DNA from: Lawsonella clevelandensis
GTDB lineage: Bacteria; Actinomycetota; Actinomycetes; Mycobacteriales; Mycobacteriaceae
DNA length: 6,779 nt
Direction of reading: 5' to 3'
NCBI RefSeq assembly: GCF_003241315.1
Contig: NZ_QFOZ01000015.1
Span: 1 to 6,779 of the forward strand
Every line of letters begins with the position of its first letter. Within the stretch, counting starts at the first letter, position 1. Shown here piece by piece: positions 5,034 to 6,779 of this stretch. The notes below the pieces were generated by a model that searched no databases, had not been told where the DNA came from, and saw nothing but the letters and a program-made list of their open reading frames with translations. A program made the translations under genes and the position numbers.

Positions 5034-6779
5034 ATGGCCGGGGAGAACTTCGACTGGCCTTTAGAACGCACGCTCTACTCGTACTTAGTTGAATGGGCCC
5101 ATATCACTTCACATCACGTTGCCGTAATAGACATTAATGGTGAAGAAATCACCTACGAAGTGTTATTGAGTCTAGTTAACAGTCGAGCCTACTTTTTAGA
5201 GAAAAAACACGCTTTTGGGAAAGTTGTCATTTCAGAGCGTTCGCGCGATATCGAATGCCTTGTTGATATACTAGCTTGTAGTGCCGTAGGTGCCATCTAT
5301 GCACCCGTTGATCCTCGGTGGCCAGAGACCCGTCGTAAACATATTAAGACGATTACGAACGCCGTCGCCATTTTCACTGATACTACTTTGCGCGAAACGG
5401 AAGTAAAGGCGCCACTAGGCGACACTTTTTTGGAGCGTGTGGATGATCCTTACAACGTCCCAAGCTACTGCTTTTTCACCTCGGGTAGCACAGGTGAACC
5501 GAAAGGTGCGCTAATTGCTCAGACGGGCATGATGAATCATTTGCACAGCAAAGTTCACCTCCTTCAGCTTGGAGCTGGCTCAGTTGTGGCCCAGACGGCG
5601 CCTACTACCTTTGATGTATCCATTTGGCAATTTTGTGCAGCCTTGCTGGTCGGCGGTACGGTACGGATCGTACCCGACGATATTTCACGGGATCCACATG
5701 AGCTTTGTTCTTTGCTGGAAGAGAAGCGTATAACACACATTGAACTAGTTCCGACAGTATTTCGTGAACTTATTCACGAAATTGGGTCAAGCGTGTCTTT
5801 CTCTGGGCTTGAGTATGTTCTGGTGACTGGTGAAGAATTACCCCTTCGGTTGGCTAGAGACTGGGTAGAAAAATTTCCGGCTGTCCCGTTGATTAATGCG
5901 TATGGTCCTACGGAATGTTCTGATGATGTAACGCATGCGGTCGTGGATGGCGAATCGCTTAACTCAGGTGAAGTTCCCATCGGAATTCCAATACCTAATA
6001 CGTCTTTATACGTATTAGAGTACGCAGAAGGTACTTGGCGTCCAGTTTCTCCTGGAGCGCAAGGCGAGCTTTTCGTTGCTGGTCTTTGTGTGGGTTTAGG
6101 TTATATCGGACGCCCAGATAAAACCGCTCAAGCATTTGCCAGGATTGACGGATACCCATTCCGAATATACCGCACCGGAGATCTCGTTCACCAGCGAGCG
6201 GATGGCCAGCTGGTTTACGATGGCCGCGCTGATCGACAGATAAAAATTAGTGGAGTACGGATTGAGCCCGGTGAAATCGAGAATCGTATCCTTCGAGAAA
6301 TCCCAGAGCTTGAAGACGTTGTAGTGGTTAAATTCCACCCTCGTGTCCGTGAACGTCGAGCAATGGTGCTCCGAGAGACGACGCACCAGTTTCTTTGCCA
6401 AGGAGACGCTAGCTTGGCCGCATTCTATCTTCCTCGCGCCGATTGTTTAGTTACTCCAAAAATGCTTAATAGTCGCGCGAAAAGAAGTTTCCCGAGAGTG
6501 ATGTGTCCATCACGGTGGATAGAGGTTACTGATATTCCCACTACTTCAAATGGCAAGGTAGATATTAAGTTATTAGAGCGCCATGCTGGGGAACTGTTAC
6601 TGAATGAAGTTCAAGAGTCAAGAGAGGGATCTATTCCCGGTAGAGTTGAACAGAATCAGGACTCTTTCATTCTTCTCGTTCAGGACGTGCTTGGAACTCC
6701 TGTGAATCCAGAACTAACATTCATCGAATCCGGAGGCGATTCTCTTCGAGCCATTCAGTTAGCCAATATTGTCCGCTCA
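5034..6779 (+). CDS. NRPS adenylation domain plus start of carrier domain (3' end outside the window)
   Basis: Activates an amino acid as its adenylate and loads it on the following carrier domain. The 582 residues in view begin with the adenylation domain, with no condensation domain before it, so this is an initiation module or a stand-alone A-T protein. Core motifs are all present: A3 TSGSTGEPKG at 149-158, A4 FDVS at 193-196, A5 NAYGPTE at 288-294, A7 YRTGD at 379-383, A8 GVRIEPGEIE at 407-416, A9 FPRVMCP at 486-492 and A10 NGKVD with Lys508. The carrier motif GGDSL places the phosphopantetheine serine at 570. Aligned to GrsA, the pocket reads D-V-W-E-L-T-A-D-D-K (residues 194, 195, 198, 237, 263, 265, 289, 297, 298, 508); its acidic residues suit a diamino acid, so Dap is the inferred substrate. 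ATG 5034 follows GGAAG by four bases; GTG 4971 in the same frame would add 21 residues and leave only seven bases after sbnB. Confidence 0.93.
   Translation, partial: MAGENFDWPLERTLYSYLVEWAHITSHHVAVIDINGEEITYEVLLSLVNSRAYFLEKKHAFGKVVISERSRDIECLVDILACSAVGAIYAPVDPRWPETRRKHIKTITNAVAIFTDTTLRETEVKAPLGDTFLERVDDPYNVPSYCFFTSGSTGEPKGALIAQTGMMNHLHSKVHLLQLGAGSVVAQTAPTTFDVSIWQFCAALLVGGTVRIVPDDISRDPHELCSLLEEKRITHIELVPTVFRELIHEIGSSVSFSGLEYVLVTGEELPLRLARDWVEKFPAVPLINAYGPTECSDDVTHAVVDGESLNSGEVPIGIPIPNTSLYVLEYAEGTWRPVSPGAQGELFVAGLCVGLGYIGRPDKTAQAFARIDGYPFRIYRTGDLVHQRADGQLVYDGRADRQIKISGVRIEPGEIENRILREIPELEDVVVVKFHPRVRERRAMVLRETTHQFLCQGDASLAAFYLPRADCLVTPKMLNSRAKRSFPRVMCPSRWIEVTDIPTTSNGKVDIKLLERHAGELLLNEVQESREGSIPGRVEQNQDSFILLVQDVLGTPVNPELTFIESGGDSLRAIQLANIVRS

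Noticed and set aside
5659..5673. GGTACG/CGTACC inverted repeat
   Set aside because: It falls inside conserved adenylation-domain coding sequence, has no T tract, and is likely chance.
5774..6401. Minus-strand frames inside the NRPS gene
   Set aside because: Antisense to conserved adenylation motifs.

Overview
The window reads as the left edge of a natural-product gene cluster that makes 2,3-diaminopropionate (Dap) and feeds it to a non-ribosomal peptide synthetase (NRPS). The organism cannot be named from the sequence. Strong AAGGAGG/GGGAGG-type Shine-Dalgarno sites, a TTG start and tight gene packing suggest a Gram-positive bacterium, possibly an actinobacterium. The left flank (about 1-1000) looks more GC-rich than the cluster, which fits a horizontally acquired island next to older, decayed sequence.

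Layout: 1-206 holds the C-terminal end of an unrecognised gene. 207-1171 has no intact gene I can defend; it holds short coding-like stretches that change frame or hit stops, best read as pseudogene debris. 1172-1937 encodes an SbnI-like free-serine kinase (ParB/sulfiredoxin fold) whose C-terminal part lies in another frame after a T6/A6 homopolymer pair. A weak hairpin with a T tract overlaps its end. 1960-2688 on the minus strand is a Sfp-type 4'-phosphopantetheinyl transferase. A 283-base divergent intergenic region with candidate regulatory signals follows. 2972-3973 (sbnA) and 3974-4963 (sbnB) abut with no gap. From about 5034 to the window end runs the 5' part of an NRPS gene: a full adenylation domain and the start of a carrier domain.

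How the genes fit together: the SbnI-like enzyme would make O-phospho-L-serine. SbnA would condense it with L-glutamate to N-(1-amino-1-carboxyl-2-ethyl)-glutamate (ACEGA). SbnB would oxidatively cleave ACEGA to L-Dap and 2-oxoglutarate. The NRPS adenylation domain has a pocket with Glu and two Asp residues, suited to a side-chain amine such as that of Dap, and would load it on its carrier domain, which the phosphopantetheinyl transferase activates. Roles come from family motifs; the final product (siderophore, antibiotic or other) cannot be told because the rest of the NRPS and any transport genes are outside the window.
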